64,000 bases of DNA from a virus, in IMG/VR virus record IMGVR_UViG_3300050015_000276, positions 1 through 64,000 of that record; one strand, given 5' to 3'. Each line of letters opens with the position of its first letter. Position 1 is the stretch's first letter. This document shows positions 56,365 through 62,377 of the stretch, piece by piece. Position numbers and translations under genes: made by a program. The notes beneath the pieces are model-generated. The model ran no database searches, was not told where the DNA came from, and worked only from the letters and a program-made list of their open reading frames with translations.

Positions 56365-56392
56365 ATACCGGAGAGGTCTGCCTCTCCGGTAT
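56365..56392. terminator. Hairpin, cassette terminator
   Basis: ATACCGGAGAGG (56365-56376) exactly pairs with CCTCTCCGGTAT (56381-56392), loop TCTG, followed by TTCC. Confidence 0.65.
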
Positions 56393-56410
56393 TTCCGGCC
56401 GCAAGAATAC

Positions 56411-56460
56411 GTTATCATAACACAATCCACATTGACATCCATTATTCACTATGCTATACT
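56411..56460 (+). promoter_or_regulatory. Palindrome GTTATCATAAC plus promoter
   Basis: Palindrome 56411-56421, 10-nt gap, TTGACATCC from 56432, 17-nt spacer, TGCTATACT extended -10 (56455-56460). ATG 8 nt later. Confidence 0.8.
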
Positions 56461-56468
56461 TGTATTGT

Positions 56469-56672
56469 ATGAAACAAAAAGACCCGTTATATGAAATTCT
56501 GATCCAGTTTGTGAGTCTGAACCTGAATACACTTACCGGATTGGAACAGAAGATTATGGACATTGCCTGCGTGCGTGGTGAGTATCTCATGCCGACCAAT
56601 TGCCATGCAGAGTTTATGCCGCCGGTCAAAATTGATCCAATTTACAGGAGCAAAGCTCCATGCAAGAATTAA
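56469..56672 (+). CDS. Hypothetical protein (67 aa)
   Basis: Leaderless start at 56469 (MKQKDPLYEILIQF). Helical with two Cys. Overlaps the next gene. Function unknown. Confidence 0.6.
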   Translation: MKQKDPLYEILIQFVSLNLNTLTGLEQKIMDIACVRGEYLMPTNCHAEFMPPVKIDPIYRSKAPCKN

Positions 56673-56914
56673 AAAAGCTTATGACACCACCAGTGCCGAA
56701 GCCTGTCCTTTATCTGGTCCATTTTTGCGACCAGTGCTATCTTTCCACCTGGGATGGCAAGAGTAGTCGGGATGATCTGCGTCCTTATTACCGGTCGGGG
56801 AATTCGGAACTCTGCGAGCGGGGTCCGACTCGGTTCGATACCGTGGAAGAAGCATACAAGTCAGTACGCCTTGATGGCGATCATTTTGAAATAAAGGAAA
56901 GGGTAAAGGTATGA
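56660..56914 (+). CDS. Hypothetical protein (84 aa), paralogue of the 57122 gene
   Basis: PVLYLVHFCDQCYLSTWDGKSSRDDLRPYYRSGNSELCERGPTRFDTVEEAYKSVRLDGDHFEI parallels the 112-aa protein two genes downstream (shared YYRSG, PT-F and D--xFEI/FAI pattern). CAGGAGC precedes the ATG. Function unknown. Confidence 0.6.
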   Translation: MQELKKLMTPPVPKPVLYLVHFCDQCYLSTWDGKSSRDDLRPYYRSGNSELCERGPTRFDTVEEAYKSVRLDGDHFEIKERVKV

Positions 56915-57132
56915 CAACGCAATATGGAGAGATTGTTTTTGATGAAAACGGCTACGCGGCGGGGGCTATTTGGATTCCTTCGTGCACGAAGCGGACATTG
57001 ACTCAGAATTGGCGAGTAAAGTCTTTTACAAGCCGTCCTGGAGAGTCCAACACAACGTTGGTCAAGACTGAAAGCGAAGCACGGGAATCTGTCCTTGCCA
57101 CTGGATGTTTCGAGGTTGAAAATGCCAATTAA
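56911..57132 (+). CDS. Hypothetical protein (73 aa)
   Basis: ATGA overlap with the preceding gene and overlap with the next. Contains TKRTLTQNWRVKSFTSRPGESNTTLVKTESEAR. No recognised domain. Confidence 0.55.
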   Translation: MTTQYGEIVFDENGYAAGAIWIPSCTKRTLTQNWRVKSFTSRPGESNTTLVKTESEARESVLATGCFEVENAN

Positions 57133-57460
57133 CACGCAAGATTACATAAACGCCACGTCCGGAATCGGTCCACTCGCAAAGGAGTGGACCGATAAGCCGC
57201 ACAGGCTCGTATACGACCTAGTCCGGGAACTCCTTGCAGTCCAAAGGGTTCTCGATACACAAACTCCAAAGACAGTACTTGTATTTGGCGATTGCTCCAG
57301 CGGCCGCTTTTATTTGGTATTGAAAGACAGGAGTGACGGAAATGCGCGCATTTATTATCGTTCCGGTTCTCAGATATTACATGATACTTGGCCCACCTGG
57401 TTCTCTTCCAGAGAAGCGGCCGAGAAGGATATAAAAGACTCCGAGATCTTTGCGATCTAA
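57122..57460 (+). CDS. Hypothetical protein (112 aa), paralogue of the 56660 gene
   Basis: Start at 57122 (MPINTQDYI), overlapping the previous stop. The C-terminal half (VLVFGDCSSGRFYLVLKDRSDGNARIYYRSG...PTWFSSREAAEKDI) is the shared domain; an N-terminal helix (LVYDLVRELLAVQRVLDTQ) is extra. Confidence 0.6.
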   Translation: MPINTQDYINATSGIGPLAKEWTDKPHRLVYDLVRELLAVQRVLDTQTPKTVLVFGDCSSGRFYLVLKDRSDGNARIYYRSGSQILHDTWPTWFSSREAAEKDIKDSEIFAI

Positions 57461-57475
57461 TAGACCATAGGCCAA

Positions 57476-57538
57476 TATACCATACCATGTTGTTGGAAGA
57501 ATAACCATATGGAGTTTCATATAACATGGTATGGTATA
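57476..57538. repeat. Perfect 16-bp inverted repeat
   Basis: TATACCATACCATGTT (57476-57491) and its exact complement (57523-57538), 31-bp spacer containing the palindrome CCATATGG. Each arm holds a direct ACCAT repeat. Lies in a gene-free stretch of 140 bp ahead of a zinc-finger gene; possible terminator or regulator site. Confidence 0.6.
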
Positions 57539-57601
57539 CGAAAAGCGATATAACAATATCATTGTGCGTTGCAACGGATGTATTTGTTATTAGGAGAATA
57601 A

Positions 57602-57790
57602 ATGAGAAAAGCCGATTCCGGTAGGCCTCACGGTAATTATGATGGTAAGGATAAAGAACAGTGTTGTTCCTGTGGTAAGGAGACCAACTATCTAATGGAA
57701 AATGGTGAATGTATGAGGTGTTGGAGTTCCTATGCAAGTATATTCCAATTCAGTGGAATAAAGGATAGTTATATTAAAAAGGAACAATGA
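57602..57790 (+). CDS. Zinc-ribbon protein (62 aa)
   Basis: QCCSCGKETNYLMENGECMRCW forms CxxC...CxxC with typical ribbon spacing. AGGAGA precedes the ATG. Followed by three tandem GTTCT/GAGTT-type repeats (57787-57816). Confidence 0.6.
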   Translation: MRKADSGRPHGNYDGKDKEQCCSCGKETNYLMENGECMRCWSSYASIFQFSGIKDSYIKKEQ

Positions 57791-57909
57791 GTTCTAGAGT
57801 TCTAGAGTTCTGGAGAGTTCCAAGCTGTGGCGGTATCTGTCCGTATCTGTCCTTCAAACCCACAATCCATCGGAGAAACACAAAGACCTCCGTGTCCTTG
57901 CAAGGCCTC

Positions 57910-58019
57910 ATTATCATAACGGCCTCCGTATCCTCTGTTATCATAACGTCCTCTTCCATTTCATACTCACGTTATGATAAACGAATCTTGTTGACATCCA
58001 CCCTACAATTTGATACACT
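57910..58019 (+). promoter_or_regulatory. Three palindromes plus promoter
   Basis: ATTATCATAAC 57910-57920, GTTATCATAAC 57937-57947 and GTTATGATAAA 57971-57981, then a 9-nt gap, TTGACATCC from 57991, 17-nt spacer and TGATACACT extended -10 (58014-58019). The only triple array ahead of a single promoter. ATG 7 nt after the -10. Confidence 0.8.
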
Positions 58020-58026
58020 TATGAAT

Positions 58027-58299
58027 ATGCAAGCACGCAAAAATTACGTACACTTCGAAGATCGGGTTGATTTGAAGGAGACTCCAAACAAGGATATTCC
58101 ACTCAATCAGATGTTCGCCGGGTCCATCGGGTCCATCGGCTCCTATGAGGACCGGCTCTTTATCAAATTGGAAGCCGACGCCGGCCGTTCCTGGATCTAT
58201 TGCGTCGATGCCCCGCTTGGCGCCACCGGCGAATACAGGACAGATCAACCGGACGTTACCAATTACAGGCCCGTGATTTCCCTGACCGCCAAGATTTGA
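58027..58299 (+). CDS. Hypothetical protein (90 aa)
   Basis: Start at 58027, placed by the promoter; the open frame extends far upstream, but through the operators. Contains an in-frame duplication, GSIGSIGS (GGGTCCATC twice). C-terminal half resembles the frameshifted gene at 55182. Function unknown. Confidence 0.65.
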   Translation: MQARKNYVHFEDRVDLKETPNKDIPLNQMFAGSIGSIGSYEDRLFIKLEADAGRSWIYCVDAPLGATGEYRTDQPDVTNYRPVISLTAKI

Positions 58300-58305
58300 A
58301 AGGCC

Positions 58306-58334
58306 TTGACATCCACCACAACGTGTGAGACAAT
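58306..58334 (+). promoter_or_regulatory. Cassette promoter
   Basis: TTGACATCC from 58306, 17-nt spacer, GACAAT 58329-58334 with TGA upstream. ATG 6 nt later. No palindrome. Confidence 0.65.
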
Positions 58335-58340
58335 ATACCT

Positions 58341-58733
58341 ATGATACTCACTATCAATGCAATGAAAGAAGCCGGCCGGGACATCGTTCTGGATGACCTG
58401 ACCATCCGGGTGACAGATGTTCCGCTGGACCGGACCAGCGATGTGGAATACTATCGCAATAAGTATTTGACGCAGGTGGAGGAAGTGTCCAAAGTCAATG
58501 CCGAACTCCGCAGTGTCCAGGATATGCTGACCGCCGAACGGAACGCCAATGCCGGAACCGTATCGCTGGCCCTTGTCCGGGATTGGCTCAATACCGTCCG
58601 GGATGGCGCCGTGTATTCCGCGGTGGAACGGATCAACCTCATCAAGGCTGTCCGGTTGCTCACCTACATGGGCCTGAAAGAATCCAAGGATCTGGTGGAA
58701 TCGTTTATTACCGTCAACTATAACCACTCCTAA
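58341..58733 (+). CDS. Protein with a bL12-C-terminal-like motif (130 aa)
   Basis: Near the end, NLIKAVRLLTYMGLKESKDLVESFI matches the bL12 pattern IKxVRxxTGLGLKEAKDLVE. The first 80 residues include a coiled coil (YYRNKYLTQVEEVSKVNAELRSVQDML). A layout of coiled coil then L12-like helix pair suggests binding of a translation factor or ribosome, but this is inference. Leaderless start. Confidence 0.65.
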   Translation: MILTINAMKEAGRDIVLDDLTIRVTDVPLDRTSDVEYYRNKYLTQVEEVSKVNAELRSVQDMLTAERNANAGTVSLALVRDWLNTVRDGAVYSAVERINLIKAVRLLTYMGLKESKDLVESFITVNYNHS

Positions 58734-58746
58734 TCATCCATTCCGT

Positions 58747-58778
58747 ACCGGAGGCCTCTCACGCAGGAGGCCTCCGGT
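58747..58778. terminator. Strong GC-rich hairpin, cassette terminator
   Basis: ACCGGAGGCCTC (58747-58758) pairs exactly with GAGGCCTCCGGT (58767-58778), followed by TTTCCT. Confidence 0.75.
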
Positions 58779-58794
58779 TTCCTCTATTACCTAC

Positions 58795-58882
58795 GTTATG
58801 ATAACGCAAGCTTGGTTTCTGTTATGATAACGCGGCCTTCCACCATTATTTTCTTGCATTCCATAGAATACTCTGTTACCCT
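58795..58882 (+). promoter_or_regulatory. Two palindromes plus promoter
   Basis: GTTATGATAAC at 58795-58805 and 58821-58831 (26-bp spacing), then TTGCAT 58854-58859, 17-nt spacer, TGTTACCCT extended -10 (58877-58882). Gap to the -35 is 22 nt, longer than usual. ATGATG 6 nt after the -10. Confidence 0.7.
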
Positions 58883-58888
58883 TATAAC

Positions 58889-59164
58889 ATGATGAAAAAG
58901 ACGACCGACCCAGCCCTCAAAGCCGCGTTGAAGCTGATTGCCAAGGCCCTCACGGATGCAGAGCCGTATTCCGCCTACCGCATTCGGAACGTCCGCTACA
59001 ACCTGCTACGGGCCCGTGGGATTGCAGCCAATCGGACTTACGAACGCACCAATCCGGAAATCGAGAAGTTCGTCCATGTCCGGCCCGTGACCGTTCGCCA
59101 CATCAACCGCATGTCCTCCGGGAACAAGGGCCGCACGGCCTTGTCCATGGCGCTTGCTGCGTAG
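58889..59164 (+). CDS. Small basic protein (91 aa)
   Basis: Leaderless ATGATG. Strongly basic (YRIRNVRYNLLRARGIAANRTYERT, NRMSSGNKGRTALSMALAA) with a helical Lys/Ala-rich start, so nucleic-acid binding is possible. No recognised domain. Confidence 0.6.
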   Translation: MMKKTTDPALKAALKLIAKALTDAEPYSAYRIRNVRYNLLRARGIAANRTYERTNPEIEKFVHVRPVTVRHINRMSSGNKGRTALSMALAA

Positions 59165-59180
59165 AGATCACACGGCATCA

Positions 59181-59203
59181 CCGGGGTCCGTAGTGGACCC
59201 CGG
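59181..59203 (+). terminator. Hairpin CCGGGGTCC/GGACCCCGG
   Basis: Nine-bp perfect stem, loop GTAGT, just after the basic protein gene. No T-run. Confidence 0.5.
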
Positions 59204-59231
59204 CAACCCAGCGGCGTCAATTGGAGGTGCT

Positions 59232-59534
59232 ATGCAAAGACTACGAATCAAGAAGGCCGTGCTAGTGTACCAAGCTGGCATAGCTAACGTGTTCACAGTA
59301 CGGAGCTTTAATATGGCAGACTTTGGACGGGATGGCGAGCGCATTCTGCAAGGGGACTTTCGAACATGCGAATGTTTCGCCCGTGGTCTAGTGGCTGCCG
59401 GTGTCCATGTGACTAGCGCCCACTGCAACCAAGCGGGTGATATTGCTAGTGCGCACTGGCTTGAGGGCTTGGAGAGTGCCCCATTCTTTGAGTCAATGGT
59501 CCCAGTGTATGGGATGACAGACAGAGTTAAGTAG
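59232..59534 (+). CDS. Hypothetical protein (100 aa)
   Basis: Start at 59232 behind GGAGGTG. Contains CECFARGLVAAGVHVTSAHCNQAGDIASAHW with three Cys/His positions. No promoter seen nearby; may use readthrough from the left. Function unknown. Confidence 0.55.
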   Translation: MQRLRIKKAVLVYQAGIANVFTVRSFNMADFGRDGERILQGDFRTCECFARGLVAAGVHVTSAHCNQAGDIASAHWLEGLESAPFFESMVPVYGMTDRVK

Positions 59535-59619
59535 AGGCTCCAGCTAAGCGGCAGTCCGAGCTAAGATTCCTATGCGCCCAACACATCATATCCTTCATCC
59601 CGCTGTTGGATGCAATAAG

Positions 59620-59647
59620 TCAGGCGAGGTGCGTTATCCTCGCCTGA
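59620..59647. terminator. Hairpin GTCAGGCGAGG/CCTCGCCTGAC
   Basis: Perfect 10-11-bp stem with an 8-nt loop, then TTCCG. It lies inside an open frame (59572-59766), which argues against that long frame. Confidence 0.6.
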
Positions 59648-59655
59648 CTTCCGTA

Positions 59656-59766
59656 ATGGTAGAGCCATTTGGAAATAGTATGGTTCAGCTTACATTTCCT
59701 GGTGGTGAATCCATTGCAGTGTGGGATGCCGCCATTGCAGTAAAAGAACTAAGGAGAATCAAATGA
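59656..59766 (+). CDS. Possible 36-aa protein
   Basis: The frame after the hairpin starts at ATG 59656 (MVEPFGNSMVQLTFPGGESIAVWDAA) and overlaps the next gene by ATGA. A longer version from 59572 would have to run through the terminator hairpin. Confidence 0.4.
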   Translation: MVEPFGNSMVQLTFPGGESIAVWDAAIAVKELRRIK

Positions 59767-59939
59767 AAGAACGATTACGGAAGATCCTACCGGATACACC
59801 TCTCCAAGGACCTGGTTGGTCCCTGAACTTCTGGCCTTTGATTGGATTGGTATCCATGGCCATTCCATGGGCCTTAACAATCTTGATAATTTTCCTTGTG
59901 TTGCATATCCTGGCCAATGTTCCATTCGTGGTTCTCTGA
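59763..59939 (+). CDS. Small membrane protein (58 aa)
   Basis: Start at 59763, AAGGAGA upstream. A basic N-terminus is followed by a long hydrophobic region (about 20-55; WPLIGLVSMAIPWALTILIIFLVLHILANV), one or two membrane segments. Function unknown. Confidence 0.6.
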   Translation: MKERLRKILPDTPLQGPGWSLNFWPLIGLVSMAIPWALTILIIFLVLHILANVPFVVL

Positions 59940-59953
59940 TACCGTTTTGGTAA

Positions 59954-60310
59954 TTATGAATTATTTCTGAGATAGTGAATGGCTTTTTCTAAGAGTTCAA
60001 TACTATCATTGAAGCTTCCAAGTGCCATGTTACACTTCTGGCAAAGTAAAGAACGAATTTTTCCTGTGATGTGATCGTGGTCCACAGCTAGTTTTTTGAC
60101 TTTTCCTTTCCATGTAACTGTTTCGAGATTTCCACAAATAGCACATAAAGAATTTTGTTTTTTCATTAGAGAGTCAAACTCAGTTGGGGAGATTCCAAAA
60201 CGTCTTTGGCGGCCAAGTGCCACTGCACGACCAGGATGTTTTATGTTGTAACGATCTCTTCGTTCTTTTCCTAGTCTTTTTATGTTGGAGAGTTCTTCAA
60301 GTGTTATCAT
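59954..60310 (-). CDS. Endonuclease VII-like HNH homing endonuclease (118 aa)
   Basis: SLCAICGNLETVTWKGKVKKLAVDHDHITGKIRSLLCQKCNMALGSFNDS contains the zinc Cys pairs (CAIC, CQKC) and the DHDH catalytic motif of the endonuclease VII family. It shares this core with the gene at 46196. Basic N-terminus. Preceded by a CTAAATA box (minus) ending 9 nt before the ATG, so the message may be almost leaderless. Confidence 0.85.
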   Translation of the reverse strand: MITLEELSNIKRLGKERRDRYNIKHPGRAVALGRQRRFGISPTEFDSLMKKQNSLCAICGNLETVTWKGKVKKLAVDHDHITGKIRSLLCQKCNMALGSFNDSIELLEKAIHYLRNNS

Positions 60311-60319
60311 TCGTTATTC

Positions 60320-60326
60320 TATTTAG
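60320..60326 (-). promoter_or_regulatory. Late-type box CTAAATA (minus) for the endonuclease
   Basis: Same motif as ahead of late structural genes. The other leftward endonuclease-type genes have TATAAATA. Confidence 0.5.
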
Positions 60327-60375
60327 CGCATTTGGGAATCGCGAATAGCGAATGGAGTTTTATCCTCAAGGGCAC

Positions 60376-60386
60376 GTTATTATAAG
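60376..60386. promoter_or_regulatory. Variant palindrome GTTATTATAAG
   Basis: Two changes from the consensus. TTGCC follows at 60393, but no matching -10 is seen. Lies between an endonuclease gene and C-rich element B. Confidence 0.4.
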
Positions 60387-60428
60387 TGGTTCTTGCCTTT
60401 AAATGCGCGTTTAATGAGTGGGGCCCTT

Positions 60429-60484
60429 GTTACCCCCTTACCCCCGCTCACAAATGCAACCTACCCCTGTAGGATCGTCAAGAA
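60429..60484. repeat. C-rich intergenic element, copy B
   Basis: GTTACCCCC-TTACCCCC tract, then ATGCAACCTA (60454-60463), six bases, and TAGGATCGTCAAGAA (60470-60484). Near-identical core and spacing to copy A at 10.2 kb, 50 kb away. Directly upstream of a promoter. Confidence 0.7.
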
Positions 60485-60491
60485 ACAGCTA

Positions 60492-60520
60492 TTGACAAAC
60501 GATCATGAACACTGTAATAT
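60492..60520 (+). promoter_or_regulatory. Sigma70-type promoter (leaderless cassette)
   Basis: TTGACA 60492-60497, 17-nt spacer, TAATAT 60515-60520 with TG upstream. ATGATG 6 nt later. Confidence 0.75.
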
Positions 60521-60526
60521 GGTCCT

Positions 60527-60733
60527 ATGATGAAAAACGTGATAGAACCGATGAGCCCCATGATAAAACAGTGCATTACTGTTAGCCGATCCTTTGTAAA
60601 GGAGAGTATCTGTCGGCTTTTGGTCCGCCTCCTTGGGCTTAAGCCGATACCTTATACTGCCTGGGAAGTTCTCGGTGAAGGTGGCCGGGATCATGAGTCT
60701 TTTAATAGGTCGCGCCAGGAGGAGAGTCTATGA
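60527..60733 (+). CDS. Hypothetical protein (68 aa)
   Basis: Leaderless ATGATG start. Contains CITVSRSFVKESICRLLVRLLGLKP, a basic amphipathic helix. Overlaps the next gene (ATGA). Confidence 0.55.
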   Translation: MMKNVIEPMSPMIKQCITVSRSFVKESICRLLVRLLGLKPIPYTAWEVLGEGGRDHESFNRSRQEESL

Positions 60734-61011
60734 GCCCCACAATGAAGAAACAGGATGCCTCCTCTGCCATCGCGTTGTCCTTGGCCGCGGAGGTAGTAGA
60801 TCAAATAACAATCATCCTTTCCAGTGTTGATGATGCCATGTCATCCACAGATTTGGCAGCATCACACCCGGCCCGCATCAATTTGCTGGATATCAAGGCT
60901 GCGGCACTCAGGATATCGAGCCGTTGTAACCAGACCAATTCGGTGTTCCAGCGTACTGGTATCCGATTGGGCCGTGGTTCCTTCGATGCCATCTGCGATA
61001 ACATGTATTAA
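60730..61011 (+). CDS. Hypothetical protein (93 aa)
   Basis: ATGA overlap; AGGAGGAGAG upstream. Helical Ala/Ser-rich (AIALSLAAEVVDQITIILSSVDDAM), then a segment with two Cys. Followed by a 16-bp palindrome (61013-61028). Confidence 0.6.
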   Translation: MSPTMKKQDASSAIALSLAAEVVDQITIILSSVDDAMSSTDLAASHPARINLLDIKAAALRISSRCNQTNSVFQRTGIRLGRGSFDAICDNMY

Positions 61012-61012
61012 A

Positions 61013-61028
61013 GCCTCCAATTGGAGGC
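61013..61028. terminator. Palindrome GCCTCCAATTGGAGGC
   Basis: Perfect 16-bp palindrome just after the 93-aa gene, in the usual terminator position. Confidence 0.5.
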
Positions 61029-61037
61029 CATACACCA

Positions 61038-61165
61038 GTTATGATAAGCGATTCTTGTTGACATCCACGATGAAGCGTTCGCCGACAGGTTTGGCTATCT
61101 CCGAGTTGTAGTTTGCTCCGTATCGGTCCAATAGCAGAGAGCCGGAGGCCTTGCAAGGCCTCCGG
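61038..61165 (+). other. Gene-less decayed cassette
   Basis: Carries palindrome GTTATGATAAG (61038-61048), the usual 9-nt gap and TTGACATCC (from 61058), but no -10 at the right distance and no open frame. A 24-bp palindromic terminator (CCGGAGGCCTTG and its complement, 61142-61165) closes it. Together with the flanks, 61012-61336 has no gene. Confidence 0.55.
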
Positions 61166-61182
61166 TTTTCCTCAAGGCCCGT

Positions 61183-61205
61183 GTTATCATAACAGAAGCT
61201 TGACA
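61183..61205 (+). promoter_or_regulatory. Palindrome GTTATCATAAC with orphan -35
   Basis: Palindrome 61183-61193, 6-nt gap, TTGACA 61200-61205, no proper -10. Another degenerate control region. Confidence 0.5.
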
Positions 61206-61229
61206 CGATCCCAGCGATCCTCCAGAGGG

Positions 61230-61290
61230 GCCCTGCTACCCTATCAACCCTAGTGGCAGGATCGATCCTAGAGCGAACCTGCGCGATTAT
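61230..61290. repeat. C-rich intergenic element, copy D (divergent)
   Basis: GCTACCCTATCAACCC tract, then CCTA-GAGCGA-ACCTGCGCGATTATT. The block matches the arm of copy C (CCTA-GAGCGG-TCCTACGCGA) with the same 6-bp spacing. Directly upstream of a promoter. Confidence 0.5.
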
Positions 61291-61298
61291 TTTGACAG

Positions 61299-61328
61299 TT
61301 GACAAAGGCCCCGCGACACTGCTATCAT
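61299..61328 (+). promoter_or_regulatory. Sigma70-type promoter
   Basis: Two overlapping TTGACA copies (61292 and 61299); the second is 18 nt from TATCAT (61323-61328). ATG 8 nt later. Confidence 0.65.
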
Positions 61329-61336
61329 GAGGTTGT

Positions 61337-61531
61337 ATGAAACCCAAGAAACTGAAATACTTCACAACCCGTAAGTATATGGGAGATGATGCCTACTCCT
61401 GGGCTGTGTTCCGCAAGGGTGTTAGCAACCCGATCTGTTCTGGCTGTTCCAAAAACGAGGCCCGGTACCATGCGGGAGAGATCGAGAAGAATTACATCCA
61501 GATGTTGACTGACCAGGGTGCCAAAGTATGA
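61337..61531 (+). CDS. Hypothetical protein (64 aa)
   Basis: Leaderless start. Basic N-terminus (MKPKKLKYFTTRKYMGD), CSGCSKNEARYHAG knuckle, helical end. Overlaps the next gene (ATGA). Confidence 0.6.
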   Translation: MKPKKLKYFTTRKYMGDDAYSWAVFRKGVSNPICSGCSKNEARYHAGEIEKNYIQMLTDQGAKV

Positions 61532-61776
61532 CAATCACCGAACTGGCGTCCTCCGTTAACAAGGCAGTGTACTTTGTGGCCGGAGATCTCAAATTCACCT
61601 GCATGGTCACGGATGCCCGTATGTCATGGGGTAAGCCACAATTCCAGATCAGACCAGTGACCGGGTTGGGTACTCGGTGGGTCGAGTTCTCCTCAATCGA
61701 ACCCGTCGAATCCATTCCACAGATCAAAAAACCCTTGACAACCGTTTCATACTCTGCTAAACTGGTCCTACGATGA
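61528..61776 (+). CDS. Hypothetical protein (82 aa)
   Basis: ATGA overlap with the preceding gene. Beta-rich (KAVYFVAGDLKFTCMVTDARMSWGKPQFQIRPVTG). The next promoter lies inside its 3' end, which is unusual here. Confidence 0.6.
   Translation: MTITELASSVNKAVYFVAGDLKFTCMVTDARMSWGKPQFQIRPVTGLGTRWVEFSSIEPVESIPQIKKPLTTVSYSAKLVLR
61735..61763 (+). promoter_or_regulatory. Sigma70-type promoter inside a gene end
   Basis: TTGACA 61735-61740, 17-nt spacer, TGCTAAACT extended -10 (61758-61763). ATG 9 nt later. Confidence 0.65.
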
Positions 61777-61949
61777 AACGTGAAAGCTACCGACACACAA
61801 CGAACGCCTATTATGAAAACCGGGCCGCAAGCCGACCCCGCCAAGTGTGGAAGAAAGCCAAGATAGATGGACAGCCCAGCCGGCGCTTTGCCGCAGCCAA
61901 TGGTGAGATCGGCGCCATTCCGGTCCATGTGAATCCTCGGGTCGTGTAG
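61773..61949 (+). CDS. Small basic protein (58 aa)
   Basis: MKRESYRHTTNAYYENRAASRPRQVWKKAKIDGQPSRRFAAANG is strongly basic and could bind nucleic acid. Placed by the promoter. Its TAG stop opens a structured element. Confidence 0.5.
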   Translation: MKRESYRHTTNAYYENRAASRPRQVWKKAKIDGQPSRRFAAANGEIGAIPVHVNPRVV

Positions 61950-61959
61950 TCCAACAAGT

Positions 61960-62019
61960 TTGGGGCCGATAACGCCGTGCCGTTGCCGCAAGAGCCGTCC
62001 ACGGAAGGTCCGGCCCCAA
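61960..62019 (+). other. Structured intergenic element, copy 2
   Basis: TTGGGGCC (61960-61967) pairs exactly with GGCCCCAA (62012-62019). Opens with AGTCCA-ACAAGT after a TAG stop, like the copy at 54641-54695. Internal GC-rich segments differ. Confidence 0.5.
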
Positions 62020-62044
62020 TTCGTACACCAATAAGGAGAATGTC

Positions 62045-62146
62045 ATGAAGAATACAAACGATTTCGCCGTCAGGCGCGGCCGGACCTTCACCACGTTTTC
62101 GACTTCCATAGCCGCCGCGGCCTACCAGAATGTTACGCTCGGATAG
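62045..62146 (+). CDS. Small basic protein (33 aa)
   Basis: AAGGAGA precedes the ATG. MKNTNDFAVRRGRTFTTFSTSIAAAAYQNV; basic start, Ala-rich end. Supported mainly by the ribosome-binding site. Confidence 0.45.
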   Translation: MKNTNDFAVRRGRTFTTFSTSIAAAAYQNVTLG

Positions 62147-62233
62147 GTCCTGATGGTCCGGACCGCATCGGGTTGGAAGAACCTGTTCTAGAAGTCCAAG
62201 TTTGTGGTTGCCGGGAGGTAGACATCCATAGTG

Positions 62234-62270
62234 AATGGAGGCTGGCTCTGAACCCCAGCCTCCATTTTCC
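62234..62270 (+). terminator. Rho-independent terminator
   Basis: AATGGAGGCTGG (62234-62245) pairs with CCAGCCTCCATT (62255-62266), followed by a short T-run. Confidence 0.8.
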
Positions 62271-62283
62271 GGTCTATAACTCA

Positions 62284-62294
62284 CTTATCATAAC
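62284..62294. promoter_or_regulatory. Palindrome CTTATCATAAC
   Basis: One mismatch to the consensus; 48 nt upstream of the next -35, further than elsewhere. Two GATCTAATAG repeats lie between. Confidence 0.5.
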
Positions 62295-62342
62295 GGGACC
62301 TTGGCGATCTAATAGCCAACGATCTAATAGCATGTATACTAC

Positions 62343-62371
62343 TTGACAATCCATATACATTCTGATACACT
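62343..62371 (+). promoter_or_regulatory. Sigma70-type promoter (leaderless cassette)
   Basis: TTGACA 62343-62348, 17-nt spacer, TGATACACT extended -10 (62366-62371). ATG 6 nt later. Confidence 0.75.
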
Positions 62372-62377
62372 TACCCT

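Noticed and set aside
57129-57737. 202-codon minus-strand frame
   Set aside because: It runs through a 16-bp inverted repeat and two supported plus-strand genes, and its composition (many Tyr, His, Asn) looks non-coding.
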